Below, in pieces: positions 1 through 12,523 of a stretch of DNA of 64,000 nt. How positions within the stretch are numbered: position 1 is the stretch's first letter; every line of letters begins with the position of its first letter. The stretch spans positions 90,091,285 to 90,155,284 of the forward strand of contig NW_026262734.1 of NCBI RefSeq assembly GCF_021869535.1. Direction: 5' to 3'. This stretch comes from Mytilus californianus (taxonomy: Eukaryota > Mollusca > Bivalvia > Mytilida > Mytilidae). The position numbers and the translations under genes were made by a program. The notes under the pieces are model-generated. The model ran no database searches and was not told where the DNA came from. It saw only the letters and a program-made list of their open reading frames with translations.

Positions 1-242
1 GCCTAGAACACTCGACCACCTAGGATACATAAATTGAGAATGTCACTTTTAATTCAAAACCTTTTCTGGTAATTGTCACATTGAAGATAAATTTTATCGT
101 GTTGTTCCATTACTTGAACATTTTGTAGATTTACTGGAAAAGCTACACAATTATTGATTCAAAAGAAACAAATGATTTGTCATTTTTCTTAATTTAATTC
201 CATTATTATTGGATTGAATTGTTGATATTGAACAAGGAGACA
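1..242. other. unassigned sequence
   Basis: AT-rich sequence before the recognisable reverse-transcriptase remnant. I see no coding signal or repeat that I can support here. Confidence 0.4.
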
Positions 243-1330
243 AAGATGCTACACAGAGTAACAAGTGATCAGTATGCTGGAGTTTCTTATTGACAACATA
301 TTTGTTGAATTTTGAGGTTGACTTTTTCAACAAGTTGTCGGCATTCCTATGGGAACGAACTGTGTGCCTCTCCTTGCCGACCTCTTTTTATTTTCATATG
401 AGTCGCAGTTCCTACAGACACTTGTCAAAACAAGAAGATCAAAGAAGCCAGATCATTTAATTTCTCATTCAGATATATTGATGATGTTCTTTACATTAGC
501 AATCATAACTTTTCTGATTGGGTTCCATTAATATAGCCCCCCGAGCTAGAAATTATAGAAACAGCATACACATCTTCCTCCTCCTCATTTTTCGACTTAT
601 ACATCAAATTTGACATACACGGTCATCCCAGTACCAGAAACTATGAAAAACGAGACGATTTTAATTTTGAAAATATCAATTTCCCCCACCTTAGTAGCAA
701 TATATCAACTGCATATATAACCGGGATATGGGCTATATATTTCCCAACTTATTCGGTATTCAAGAGTTTGCAACTGCTACCCAGACTTTGTAAAACGCCA
801 TCAGTGTCTGAGCAGAAAGTTGATGAACTAGGGGTATATCAAAGAACGTATCGTCCTTTTTCTGAAAATGTTCATCGGAAGGTACTAAGACGTTGTTGAT
901 TAATATTTCGTATACACTTCACAAATAATACACGATGGTCTTCAGGTATAGATTCTGAGTACTGACTTTGTTTAGTATCTTAATAACATGTTATAGTATT
1001 CTTTTGTTTGTCTTTTTGAATATTACTTTTACTATTTAGTCTATTTTTGGTGATATCCATTTGACGTAGCTCGGTACATTTTTATCCCGTCATTCGGTTA
1101 ATGTGTTATGGTACATTTTTGTATTCCTGTCTTTCATTTTATTTTATGTGCTTTGTCTATATGCCTTTTTGTGTTCATTTTTTACATATTTGTTTGTTTT
1201 ATAGTGAATCTTCCTTGGATTTCGGTATTTTTGTTACTTTTTACTACAAACATTATACTTTACGGGTTGGTTAATTTTTTTTTCTTTCGGTTTTGAATAT
1301 TTTCGGTTTTATTAATGTACGGTTCTGATA
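243..1330 (+). mobile_element. decayed reverse-transcriptase retroelement, copy 1
   Basis: The segment is colinear with the better preserved copy at 27.3-28.6 kb. It carries the reverse-transcriptase core: a GTNC-type motif near 352-363, a YIDD catalytic motif encoded at 473-484, and a downstream 'LDLY...FDIHGH' region near 590-630. The reading frame is broken by frameshifts (the 349-531 open frame leaves the RT frame before YIDD), so no active protein is made. The 3' part (1069-1330) is T-rich and contains the 'atcccgtcatt' tail found again at 3541 and three times at 28.25-28.56 kb. I assign it to a Penelope-like or related non-LTR family from memory of similar aquatic-invertebrate proteins. 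The family assignment is uncertain; the RT assignment is firm. Confidence 0.75.
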
Positions 1331-1553
1331 CTTTTAAAAGTCATATTAAAGGCAATATTTATCAACTGACGGACATCTTCAAGTACGTTTTTCAACAGTC
1401 TATTTACAGAGCAATTTTACTAACTTCTGATAAGATACCTTCCTAATATGTCTGCATGAAATTTAACATCCACAAGACCGGCTGATCATGAGCTCTTGGT
1501 GGTGCTGTTTATCATCAGTTATTCAACTGATATATATAGATTTTACCACTGCA

Positions 1554-1684
1554 TCGAGTGTAATACGATATTTATCCACTCGAGACAGTTAAATTTTCAA
1601 ATTTAAAACGCGAGGCTCGCCGAGCGTTTTAAATATTTAGAATTTAACTGTCGAGAGTGGATAAATATCGTATTACACGAGATT
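1554..1684. mobile_element. fold-back / palindromic MITE-like repeat
   Basis: Near-perfect inverted repeat of about 130 bp. The left arm (1555-1597) contains gtgtaatacgatatttatcc, and its exact complement occurs in the right arm (1640-1680). The centre (about 1606-1631) is itself a near-palindrome rich in CG. The arms differ mainly where short gag/ctc blocks are swapped. It has no coding capacity. Confidence 0.8.
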
Positions 1685-3540
1685 TGGTGGTGGAATCTGT
1701 TTCTCTATAATGAGTTTCAAACAATATGCAGGCAAACTTATTCCTTCTTTTCGAATGATCTACAGAAAGATGTGTTCTTTCTATGTGACGTCATCAGGCA
1801 TGGTCAACTTTTTTCATGCCGTCACAATAGGAAATTCAGAGGAAAACAAGAAAATTCGACGTCATAATCGGATTTTAACCAATGAAGAACTGAGATCAAA
1901 CGAACCACACGTTGATTAAATTTTTTTTTATACAATGGGTGCAGAAAGGGATAAATTGACGAAGAATTAGAGAAAAGTTGTTACCTAAGTTGCTGGACTT
2001 TGTGAGAGCTGTGAGCAAATGGCACTTTTGTAAAGTAAGCGGAGATGCATAAAAGATGATTGTACAGTGTACTTGTTTAACATATAGAGTTTGTCTGACC
2101 TTTTCCTTGTTTTCATTGTTCAAAAGCAACATGTTTTTTTCTTGATTAGGCTATTTGTTAAGGCACTACAAATTATTAATCAATGAAAAATTGTGTTATA
2201 CGGATTAACAGGTGTACATGTTGGTATGATAATTTAACCAACATCTTAGTTTCATGTTTTGTATGATTTGTGTAAGTTTTTTCAATTGAACTGTCATGTT
2301 GTACCGTCCACAAATAAATTGACATAAACCAATTAGGAAATAATTGCCCGTTTGATTGTTGTCAATAATAACTCATGGTGGGTATAGTTGTCCTGCGAGA
2401 AAACGTTCTGTGCTGGTGATTAGGTCCTGAACGGTGCTAGTGATCATTGAAAATAAGTAAACAAAGACGAAAATAATAAAACAAAATGGAAGGCAAAGGT
2501 TGAGACGTTTCAATTTTCTTTCCTTATGGTTTCAAAGGCAACCAATTAAAACGTTAACCCTCTTAACTGTTTAAGTAAGCGTAACATTTTGAGAACATCT
2601 AGAACTGAAAAAAGAAAACAGAAATTATTCTGGAGTCCAATTTCTATATCCAAATCCGTATAAAAATTTGTTTGGTGAAAAACCGTTGCAATTTATGAAA
2701 ATTGTGCACTTTCTCCGTTTAGATATGCCCTGATTTTGTGCTGCTGGGTCCTGGCATTTTGCTGGTGGGTCCTGATACAATGCTGGTGATTTTGGGAAAA
2801 ACATTGGTCCGATTTGAAACTAACGCTACAGAATCAATAAAAATGGGCAAAGAATTGAATTCAATCAGATTTGTGAGTCTTCTTTTTACTTTTGGCTATC
2901 CATTAGGCTGTTTAATAAGCGTTTTCAAATAATCGTAAATTATATGAATTAAAATGGCAACATCTTCAGTTAAATATCAGATAGAAATATATTTAATTAA
3001 AAGTTAAATATACGAGGTTAGATAACTACTGTTGCCTCTAATTTCTTTCATAATATATACATTTTGTACATTGTCTTCGATACATTTCAACTGGATAAAA
3101 AACACGATTAGGCTTGCTTTTCATACATGACTGAAAACAACTGATTAGAATGGTGCAAGATGTGAACAATTGCAAGTCACCATATGACCTTCAACAATGA
3201 GCAAAAACCATAACGTTTACTAGCTATAAAATAGAAAACGATTAATAAGTCAGACCTTTAATCTAATTTAAAAAATAAACATTACAGATAGAACTAGCAA
3301 CAACCACTGGTTTGGGACACTTGTGACAGAGTTTAACACGTTTGTTTGCGCTCAACACCCCACTTCCACCCAATTCCCCCTTTCCCCTCTAATTTGGTAC
3401 AGTGGTGTAACAACAAAACATTAGAACAAACTGTAAAAATCATGCAGTTAGAAAGTGTCTACCCAACATATCTGTACATAGCAAAAAAACAAAATCACAA
3501 AAAACTAAGAGTACCCGGGCACGCAACTACTGAAAGTTAG
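1685..3540. other. intergenic, no gene seen
   Basis: AT-rich sequence with only short chance open frames. It contains the left arm (2374-2443) of an inverted repeat whose partner lies at 12.0 kb, and a related 'ctggtgatt/gggtcctg' stretch at about 2738-2795. No splice-flanked coding sequence was recognised. Confidence 0.5.
2374..2443 (+). repeat. left arm of a distant inverted repeat
   Basis: By eye this 70-bp segment matches the reverse complement of 12011-12080 at about 60 of 70 positions, including ttctgtgctggtgatt. The arms are 9.57 kb apart. A partial relative lies near 6040-6060. Confidence 0.7.
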
Positions 3541-3965
3541 TTCTGTACTTATACATCCCGTCATTGTGTTATTGTGCCATGGTAAATTTCTGTTTATATA
3601 TTTGTTTGTTTTTATAGTGATTAAGATAACATTACAATGTTGACTGCTGTACCCCTATTTTTGTCATTTATACCTATTATGTTTGTTTGTTTTGTTCATA
3701 CATCGTTGTCAATATAATGGAACTTTATGCGACTGCCATACAAGTGAGAGGTTTGGCTAGCTATAAAACAAGGTTTAATCTACCATTTTCTACATAGGAA
3801 AATGCCTGTACCAAGTCAATAATATGACAGTTGTTATCAACTCGTTTGATGTGTGTGAGCTTTTGATTTTGCCATTTGATTAGGGACTTTCCTTTTTGAA
3901 TTTTCCTCGGAGTTCAGTATTTTTGTGATTTTACTTTTAAGTTCAAAGCGGCATTTTCAACTAAT
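3541..3965 (+). repeat. dispersed repeat (retroelement 3' tail plus linked segment)
   Basis: It begins with the same 'acatcccgtcattgtgttat' tail found at 28.27-28.56 kb and continues through 'gtacccctattttt'. It then enters a segment (3719-3945) that recurs at 55988-56230 ('gcgactg.catacaagtgagag', 'taatctaccattttctacat', ending 'gattttactttt'). This looks like the full 3' region of the retroelement family at 243-1330, detached from its coding part. Confidence 0.65.
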
Positions 3966-4319
3966 AAATAAAACATGTTCTCTAAGGTTAAACTGTCAAT
4001 CGGAGCACATTTATCTGGACCAAATCACTTCTTAACATAAAGATTCAGCACCCAATTTTTTAACATCTAATTTCATTCCCTTACCTTATATTTCATGCAT
4101 AAAATGTAAATAAATAAATTTGGAAAGTGCATAAAAAAATTAGCAACTTATACACTGTCCACACTATAGGGACTATATTTGTCCCGTCTGGTCGATGGTT
4201 TTTGCTGCAAGTCATCTCTTTATCTACCATAGTTTTCAAGATTACAGCCGAAACAGAAAAAGAGTAAAAATATTCGTTAGATAGTTGTCTCATTGGCAAT
4301 CATACCTCGTATCCTTTTT
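3966..4319. repeat. dispersed repeat fragment
   Basis: 4020-4170 is similar to 25750-25910: both have 'agattcagcaccca/agatttagcacacga', 'atttcatgcat', and 'acttatacactgt.cacact..agggacta'. It ends with a 'gttgtctcattggcaatcatacc' motif that recurs at 26465-26500 and, decayed, at 5716 and 51030. I infer a short interspersed repeat. No coding is seen. Confidence 0.5.
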
Positions 4320-4990
4320 TATACTTTTTATATTCAAGGGTAATAACTCCAATAAAAAGTCAACTGACGACATTTTACTTGTAGATCAAAATTTGCTGAC
4401 CATTCTGCTTTTTACAATTCTCTCTTTCTGCTATCATAGTGTCCGACGAAATCATATAAAAAGGGTAAAAAAATCGTCAGTCAAGGGCAGCTACTCCAAT
4501 AAGGAATCTATTGTCAATTTCGGTCATTTTAACTTATTTGATGAGCTTATTTTGCTGGTCTGTTTTAATTTTAAAAGTTTCTCTCTAATTATAAAAGTTT
4601 TTTAAATCATAACAAAAAACTGCTAAATTTGCTTAAAATGGAAATCTCAGGGGCAATAAGTTCAAAATGGGTGATATAAATTTTCTGAAAAGTGCAAGCT
4701 AGATGGACAATGAGTTTTTGAATATTTTTACTAAACAAGGTTTGGTTTATAATTAACTGCTTGAACTTACGCGATATAAATCAAAACTGCAGTTCTACAA
4801 CTCAAATCTATTTTAACAAACACTGGTTATGTTTGTTGATGAATCAATTCCTCGAATATTGTTTTTCGTAGATTCCCTAAGGAAAATTATTTGGTAACAT
4901 TTGATCCAATAGTTTCTAAGAACATTTTTATTTTGAATTACGGTCACCAAGTCAATACCGCAAATAGCCCTTCGATCCAGGGGAGCTTAG
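4320..4990 (+). repeat. dispersed repeat related to 40.6-41.3 kb
   Basis: It shares a series of motifs with 40.85-41.35 kb: 'ttgtagatc', 'aaaactgtcaaatttgct'-like, 'caggggcaataa', a 'gttgatga.tca' step and 'attccctaagga'. The 106-residue open frame at 4285-4605 lies inside it and has no recognisable domain. Confidence 0.5.
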
Positions 4991-6177
4991 AGTGATACAG
5001 GCTGATATACAGTTGGAAAAAAACTCATTTGTGTGCGTTGTCTATTGTTATTAGTCTTCGAACGCAGAATAATGCTAGTCTGCCCTTCCATGGAATATGT
5101 AAATAGATTTTTGTTTTTTTATATTAAACTTCAAAAATCTCCACTGATGACTGATCAGACAGTAATCTTATATTGATAAAAAGGCTAAAAAGTACAGTAA
5201 ATGATGCTTAGCTAATAGATACATTTGTCTTTTAAAGTACAACTTTTATATCCTACTTGGACCCCATTTTGGAAAATGTTTTCAGAATAAAATTATTAAC
5301 TGGCGTCGTCAAAAACCGATTATGATCATTTTATTCCTCCATAAAAAACAACAATTATAACAAAGAATTCTGATATAAGCTGCTGAGGACACGTGATTCT
5401 TACGCGCAGATATGAGATTGAAATTCATTTGGTTGAATAAAAAGAAAAGTATCTAAAGTACCGCACAAATTTGCCAGAGAACCGATATCCAGAATGCTAA
5501 GGCTGAACCTAATTTATTATCTAAACTCATCTAAGAAATGTCCGTCCTCACCAGATATTTTGCCATGATAAAGTCAGTTTAAGAAAGTCCTTTATTCTAT
5601 ATTAAAGCTCACCATTTTTATGCAAAACCTTATCATGACATTTTGACTTTTCGAGTCAATGTTAAAGGTCGTTGACCTATAGTTGATGATGTTTACACCT
5701 ATGTCATTTGGCTTCTGATGAATAGTTGTCCTATTTGCAATTATACCACATTTTCTTTCGTTAATATATTGGTATCGTATATTTTGCACCATTTTTAAAT
5801 GGTCATATAAAAGGATCATATTAAATCCGCAAATTACATGCATATTTCTTATCTTTAAAAATTATAATGAACAAAGTAGACTTAACTTTGCTTATCTGAA
5901 ATATTTGATCCACCAAATATAAACTAGGTGTATGTTCTACCAATAACACAAATTAACAGTCTTTGACCTTGACTATTTGCCACTTTTAACTAAAATATAA
6001 AGGCACAGAACCAGGACATAGGCGCACAGAACCATTACCGTTTTTCAAATCACCAGCACATTATCAAAACAATTTCGTTTGACGAATTTGCACGACTTTT
6101 GCAATTAAAAACCGTCGTAAGATACCTTGGAAAGTACGTATGACGTATAAATGAAACATTAAGCAACATAACGGTTG
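4991..6177. other. intergenic, no gene seen
   Basis: AT-rich DNA with only short chance open frames. 6040-6060 carries a small 'caccagcaca' relative of the 2.4/12.0 kb inverted repeat. Nothing else is supported. Confidence 0.5.
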
Positions 6178-6322
6178 TTAAGGTCTTTCCTTTCACTATA
6201 AGGAAAGACCTTACTGTATTTCTTCTGATTATAAGGTCTTTCCACTTTTCCATGGAAAGACCTATTAGTTTTGTTCTGATTATATGGTCTATGGTCTTTC
6301 CACTTTTCCGTGGAAAGACCTA
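6178..6322. repeat. three consecutive hairpins sharing one stem
   Basis: The stem sequence aaggtctttcc / ggaaagacctt forms three successive stem-loops at about 6180-6212, 6232-6264 and 6288-6321. The first has a 13-bp perfect stem around a 7-nt loop. The cluster sits at the left edge of the degenerate tandem block, and 'ggaaagacctttcaattgtt' recurs at its right edge (11937-11957). It is probably a terminal structure of a mobile element. Confidence 0.75.
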
Positions 6323-6329
6323 TTGCTTT

Positions 6330-9110
6330 TGTTCTAATTATTAATTTTTTTTCTTCTTCCGCCTAATTTGTTTTCCTTCGCTGTTTGGTTGTTTCGCAAG
6401 ATATCGCTTCGATATTTGGATTATGATATCGAACAGTTTATACGCTTTTGAAACTGCCACTGCTTAACCGAATACTTTTCCATGTAAGAGTTATCTCCCC
6501 GAGCACGTTTTTCTTGCTATTTCTAATACTTCGCAACCGTATAAGAAACCGACAAATTTATTTTTCCAAATTGCTCGTTATTTCCTAGGATGTTTTGTTT
6601 AATTTTGACAGAAGCCGTTTAGAGATTCCATATAAGAGTTATTTCCCCTTCTGTATTTGATTTAAGTGAAATGTATTTGTAACTGGCAAATCATAAGTGA
6701 TAGGGACCTAGGGTCTTTTGATTTGAGGTCATTGGTCCATAAAAATGAAAATGAGGTCATGTTCAAAATTTTGAGTTTGGCTTGTTATCACTTATTTTCA
6801 GAAATCTTATAAGATATCGACAAAATATTTTTACAGAATTGTTAGTTGCGACATGTCGTAACACGTAAATTTTAGTTTCAAGGGTACGTTTACTTTAAAC
6901 GGGAGTTTTCTCCCTTTTTATATTTAAAATTACATATATGATGATACAACTCATTTACCACATATGATAAAGATCTAGGGTCTTTTGATTTGAGATCCTT
7001 GGTTTAACTTCATAATTATACATGATAAAACCATGGGATTTTGGCATAAGGTTGCAAGCCATATGACGTTGAAAATTCAAACCGGAAATGACCTTGTGTA
7101 AATAGAAAGTAGCTATTTTTTGTACTTATTTAATGTAAAAGTATCTAGAACCACATATTTTAAGAATCAGTGTCAAGTAAACTATTAAATAATATCGGAA
7201 GTGACATTTTTTTGGACCGGAAGTAACAAATTGTATTCCTTATTTCAAACAAAGTGTATAGAAACCATATATTTTTGAAATTAGCATAGAATAAGCTATC
7301 ATTTGACACAGGAAATGACATTTTTAACTGGATTTTTATATTTTTGTATCAAAAGGTATCGTTTCTGGTGGAAAGAACTTCAATTGTTCTCTGAACAATA
7401 GGCTTTTAATTTTTTTTTTACTTCGCTGTTTGGTTGTTTCACAATATGTTGCTCAGATATTTGGTATATGATATCGAACAGTTCATACGCTTTTGAAACT
7501 GACACCGCTTAATCGATTACGTTTCCATGTAAGAGTAATCTCCCCGGACACTGTTTTTCTTGTTATTTCTAAAACTTAGCAGCCATATAACATTACGACA
7601 AATTCATTTTACCAAATTGCTCGTTATATCCTCAGGATGTTTTGATTAATTATGACGGAAGCTATCTGGAGACTCCATATGAGAGTGATTCCCCCTTATG
7701 CATTTGATATAAGTGATATGCATTTCTAACTGGTAAACCATAGGGTCTTTTAATTTGAGGTCCTTGGTCCTTTTTTCCTTTGATGTTTTGTTGTTTCGCA
7801 AGATGTCGCTTAGATATTTGGTATATGATATCGAACAGTTTGATAACATTAACATTACGACAAATTCATTTTACCAAATTGCTCGTTATATCCTCAGGAT
7901 GTTTTGATCAATTATGACGGAAGCTATCTGGAGACTCCATATGAGAGTTATTCCCCCTTTATGCATTTGATATAAGTGATATGCATTTCTAACTGGTAAA
8001 CCACAGGGTCTTTTAATTTGAGGTCCTTGGTCCAAAAAAAAGAAAACAAGGTCAAGGTCAAAGGTCAGGGTCATGTTCTAAATTTTGATTTTGGCTTGTT
8101 ATCACTTATTTTCAGAAATCTTATAAGATATCGACAAAACATTTTTCAGAATTGTTAGTGTGACAAGTCGTAACACATAAATTTAGTTGTCAGGGTACGT
8201 ACACATTTATTGGGAGTTTTTGCCCCTTTTATATCTAATGTTAGCTGTATGGTTATATAACTAATTAACAATATATAGTAGAGACCTAGAGTCTTTTGAT
8301 AAGAGGCCCTTTCTTCATGACATTAAAATTGCGTCAAGGTCAAAGTTTGATTTGACGTTCTAGATTTTAACCTTTGCTTTAACTTTTAATTTGTGCATGA
8401 TAAAGCTATGGGACTTTGTGCATTAAGTTGCAAGCCATATGACCTTGAAAAAATCCACTGGGAATGACCTTTTGTAAACCGGAAGTAGCTTTTTTTGTAA
8501 TTATTTAATGTAAAAGTACATAGAACCACATATTTTTGGAATCAGTGTCAAGTAAACTATCAAATGAGACCAAAACGGAAGTAACAACTTATCTCCCTTA
8601 TTTCAAACAAAAATGTGTAGATACCATATATTTTTAAATTTAACGTACAATAAACTATCATTTGGCACTGAAAATTACATTTTTTATCAAGTTTTATTAT
8701 TTTTAACATCAAAATATATCGTATCGGGTGAAAAGATTTTCTTATTTTTTTTTCTTCCTCCTATTTTGTTTCCTTTGATGTTTTGTTGTTTCGCAAGATG
8801 TCGCTTAGATATTTGGTATATGATATCGAACAGTTTATACGCTTTTAAAACTGACACTGTGTAACCGATTACTTTTCCATGTAAGAGTTATCTCCCCGAA
8901 CCCAGTTTTTCTTGTTATTTCTAAAGTCTAGGTCATAGTTAAATTTAATGTTCTAGATTTTGACCTTTGCTTTAACTTCATATTAATACATGATATAGCC
9001 ATGGGACTTTTTGCATTTGGTTGCAAGCCATATCACTGGATTTTAATATTTTCCTATCAAAAGATATCCTTGCGGGTGGGAAGACCTTCAATTGTTAATA
9101 TTGTTATAAC
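6330..9110 (+). repeat. degenerate ~1 kb tandem repeat block A
   Basis: A unit starting near 6371 ('gttgtttcgcaagat', 'atgatatcgaacagtt', 'catgtaagagttatctcccc') recurs at about 7425, 7790 and 8780. An additional internal duplication of about 245 bp is visible (7600-7830 versus 7855-8070). The unit end 'aagaccttcaattgtt' occurs at 7377 and 9080. Short open frames at 7646-8074 (-) and 8613-8864 (+) are by-products of the repeats and carry no domain. Confidence 0.75.
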
Positions 9111-9819
9111 TATTCTTCTAGAAAAAAAATTCCCAATGCATGTTATGTGATTTTCTCTGAAACTACATGTCCAATCGACCTCAAAATTTGCAGTCAGCAG
9201 GGTATATATGTATCACATCTTTATATAACAACGTTCTGCAGCTACCTCCCAAGATTTTTCGTAGAGTAAAGAAATTGCAATGCCGTAAAAATCGTAAATT
9301 TCAGTGAAATCCTACAATAAAATGTCTGCTCCTAGATTAAAATACAAATCTGTGTACAAACTGGTGCTGAAAAATGTACATTATATGAAAATAATCGATA
9401 AACTTGTTTTAAATGTACACAGTATCAATTTAATCCAAAGCATGCACTGCTTGTGAACTGTGATCAAAACATCAATCACCTACAATAACAAAAGAAATAC
9501 ATTGTGTGTATTCCGTCGATATACATGTTGTCTGTCCAACGTCTCCACCTAAAAAGGAATAAAGTTTTCGCTATTATAAATCCTCGTCACGATCAATCTG
9601 GCGCGAGAGACGCGGGCGGGACCTGAAATAGAATAAAAAATTTCCAAACTAAATATAGAAACTTAACCAACACAATAATATAGATCCTTTAAAGAAAGAA
9701 AGAAACAACTAACCAACCAACCTACCGAACAAACATACAAACAAACACACAAACACACAAACACACATAGCAATCAATCATGTTTCATAGAGGGAAATAC
9801 CGTTTACAATTGCTTTTTT
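9111..9819. other. intergenic with short simple-sequence tract
   Basis: 9689-9768 is an imperfect tetranucleotide-type tract (caaccaac, acaaacaaac, acacacaaacac). There is a small CG-rich island 'ggcgcgagagacgcgggcggg' near 9600-9620. No gene is seen. Confidence 0.55.
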
Positions 9820-11360
9820 ATATTTATTATTATTATTTTTTCCGCCAAACTTTAACGACATTTCTCAAAAAAAGTACGTGACATGTTAAAATGATATTTT
9901 ATATCAAGTATCAGTTGACCAAAAGCTATCATGTGTATAGGGCACCACTTCGTAACATTTCCTTTATAGCGGTTATCTCCCCTAACACCGAAAACCTTGT
10001 TATCATTTAAAAACCGTAACCATAATAGATAGAAAAAAAAAACCGAAAGGCGGAATTTGTTCTGGACCAGACCCTGGTTCTTCGTTACATTTCAATCGAA
10101 AAAATTTAACGATTCATTGGTAGGGTTATGCCCCTTTGAGAATTAACCGATGTTGGTTGGCCACTAAAACTCAGAAACCGTAAGTCGTAGCCACCTAGGA
10201 TCTTCACCAATGATCATTAATTCATGTGACTATGAAAATGCCTAAAGGTCAAAGGTCAAGGTCATGACCTAGATTTCGACCCTAGATTCTTATTAGATTT
10301 ACTCAATAACCGTAAAAGATGGCTGATAAAATGTAAAAGAAAAAATGTGTGTCTTGTCGAAATCTACATTTGTTATGTAAGTTTAAAATTATTGGACTAA
10401 CTATTATGGAACTAGGGCACCAAAACTGTTTTTCGGGGTCCGATATGAAGATTTTTTGCTTATAACTCAAAAGAAGTTAAAGATAGAGAGCAACTTTGAA
10501 TAGCAAAAATGTCCAGCATAACATGATCTACAAAATTAGGTCAAGGTCAGAGGTCAGTGTCCCTAGCAACGACATAAAAAACCTTAGCAACCACATATTT
10601 TTGAACTTAGACCGCTTTGAAGAATATAAAAATGAAATTTTTAATTCTGGAAATTACATTTTGTCCCTAGCAACGACATATGAATTTTAGCAACCACTTA
10701 TTTTTTCTAACTAAAAGGCTATGAATAGTAGATATGACATTTTAATACTGGAAGTAATACTTTTGTCCTTAGCAATGATTTTTGTCCTTAGCAACCACTT
10801 GTTAAGAACATGAACGTCCTTAGCAACCATATATTTTTGAACTCAGAAGATTATCAATAGTATAGATATTTATTATTATTTTATTTACCAACTTTAACAA
10901 CATTCCCCCCCCCCCCCCCCAAAAAAAAAAAATTGTGACATGTTGAAATTATATTAGGTATCAAGTATCAGTTGACCGAAATCCATCTTGCAGTTAGGGC
11001 ACTATACAGCAACTTTCCTTTATAGCAGTTGTCTCCACTAACACTGAAATATGTATTATCTCTTTTTCTCAAAAATCATTACAAATATCGACATAATGGT
11101 TTTTTAACTGTTCCTTGGAACATGGCGCAACTTTGATACATTTAAGTCGAAGTTATCCGTTGACTATTAATAGGAGTAATCTAGTAAATACTTGACGTAG
11201 GTGGTATGTTGCTTAATCTAATAAGCCGTTACTTAAGGCCTAGGACCTTTTGATTTGAGGTCCTTGATTAGCTTTTGATACATGACTATAAAATTGATGC
11301 CAAGTTCAAAGGTCAAGGTCATGATTGGTCATATAGGATATAATTGCTCAATTATTCACA
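9820..11360 (+). repeat. degenerate ~1 kb tandem repeat block B
   Basis: Two units about 1.04 kb apart start near 9827 and 10868. Both contain 'aactttaac.acatt', 'gtgacatgtt.aaat', 'tatcaagtatcagttgacc' and 'tcctttatagc.gtt'. The phrase 'cttagcaaccac' is repeated locally four times at 10560-10840. A C16-A11 homopolymer junction lies at about 10905-10932. Its spacing and motif order resemble block A, so I infer a diverged member of the same family. Confidence 0.65.
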
Positions 11361-11928
11361 ATGCATTATCAATAGGGTACATTGTCTGTTTGGAACCTAC
11401 CATTTTAAAGAAAAGGTATAAAATTCTGAATAGATTCTAAAATTAAACTCATCATCTGCTGAAAGTACATAATAGATTATTGCAATGAAAAACATCAGCA
11501 TTCTTATGCACTGGAAATATCCTCGACAAGCAGTGGTTAAGGACGCTCTCAAATTCCGCACTAAATGACACTTCATAATTGTCAGTCAGCCTATTCCAAT
11601 AGGAAATAAAATGTCACAGAAACTTTCAAATGTATCACTCTAAATTATAATTATTTTGGCACATAAATGGTTGATCTTTCTTAAAATTAATCAATTAAAA
11701 GCATAAACCATCCAATCATGAACCTCACAGATTTTTATTCTTACTACTTGTAGAAATACAATCTTCAAAAAGTTCCCGGTGAAATGTGAACAAATTAGGG
11801 ACCCATGGTGTAGGGGAGTGATTTTAGCGTTAGTCATAGATATACCACTAAATTTCTCCTATCAAGAGACAACACCAGTATGTTGGTTCGACAAGTGTAT
11901 GACAGTATATTTTAAGAAAAAAATATGG
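11361..11928. other. intergenic, no gene seen
   Basis: AT-rich sequence. The short open frame at 11779-11970 runs into the element end and shows no domain. Confidence 0.5.
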
Positions 11929-11975
11929 AAGGAAAGACCTTTCAATTGTTCGTGTACAATTGACCTTTAATTTTT
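11929..11975. repeat. element end module with hairpin
   Basis: 'ggaaagacct' is followed by an 8-bp perfect stem (tcaattgt ... acaattga) at 11950-11971. Decayed versions of the same module sit at 7370-7410 and 9075-9100. I read it as the right boundary of the 6.2-12 kb repeat block. Confidence 0.6.
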
Positions 11976-12010
11976 ATTGCTATTTTTATACAATGTACTA
12001 GTAAACAAAC

Positions 12011-12080
12011 TCACCAGCACCTTCCAGGACCGAATCACCAGCACAGAACGTCCTCTCGCTGGACAACCTTACCCACCGTG
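12011..12080 (-). repeat. right arm of a distant inverted repeat
   Basis: Reverse complement of 2374-2443 with about ten mismatches over 70 bp. It lies about 440 bp upstream of the ankyrin exon. Confidence 0.7.
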
Positions 12081-12523
12081 TAGCTGATCCAGATGATGTT
12101 ATCTATCTATGACTGTTGGTGTTTATGACTCCCAAATGTTATATATTGAGTATGTTGAAGGCTTTTTATCTTTTTAGCCATGACAACGCTGGTGACGTTT
12201 ATTCGATCTCTAAAAAAATTGTGGTAGACATGGCTGTCATCGAATACTTTTTTCTCTTGAATAAAATTTAACAGCTATACTTACGACCAAAAATTAGGAA
12301 ACATTTGTAAGATCGAGCACAGTAACTTGTGGTCGTTTATCGAAGTTTTTTGGTGATTGAAAAGTTGGTTTGTATGGCATGTCTTTGATTGTTTTGTCCA
12401 ATTCATTTTCAACTTTAAATAATTTGTGAAGTTTAGAACATGATATTTTGCATAAGCACCTCTCTATTATTGAAAATTTGTAACCCTATATATTCTAAGA
12501 ATATGTTTTTGTTTTCCTTTTAG

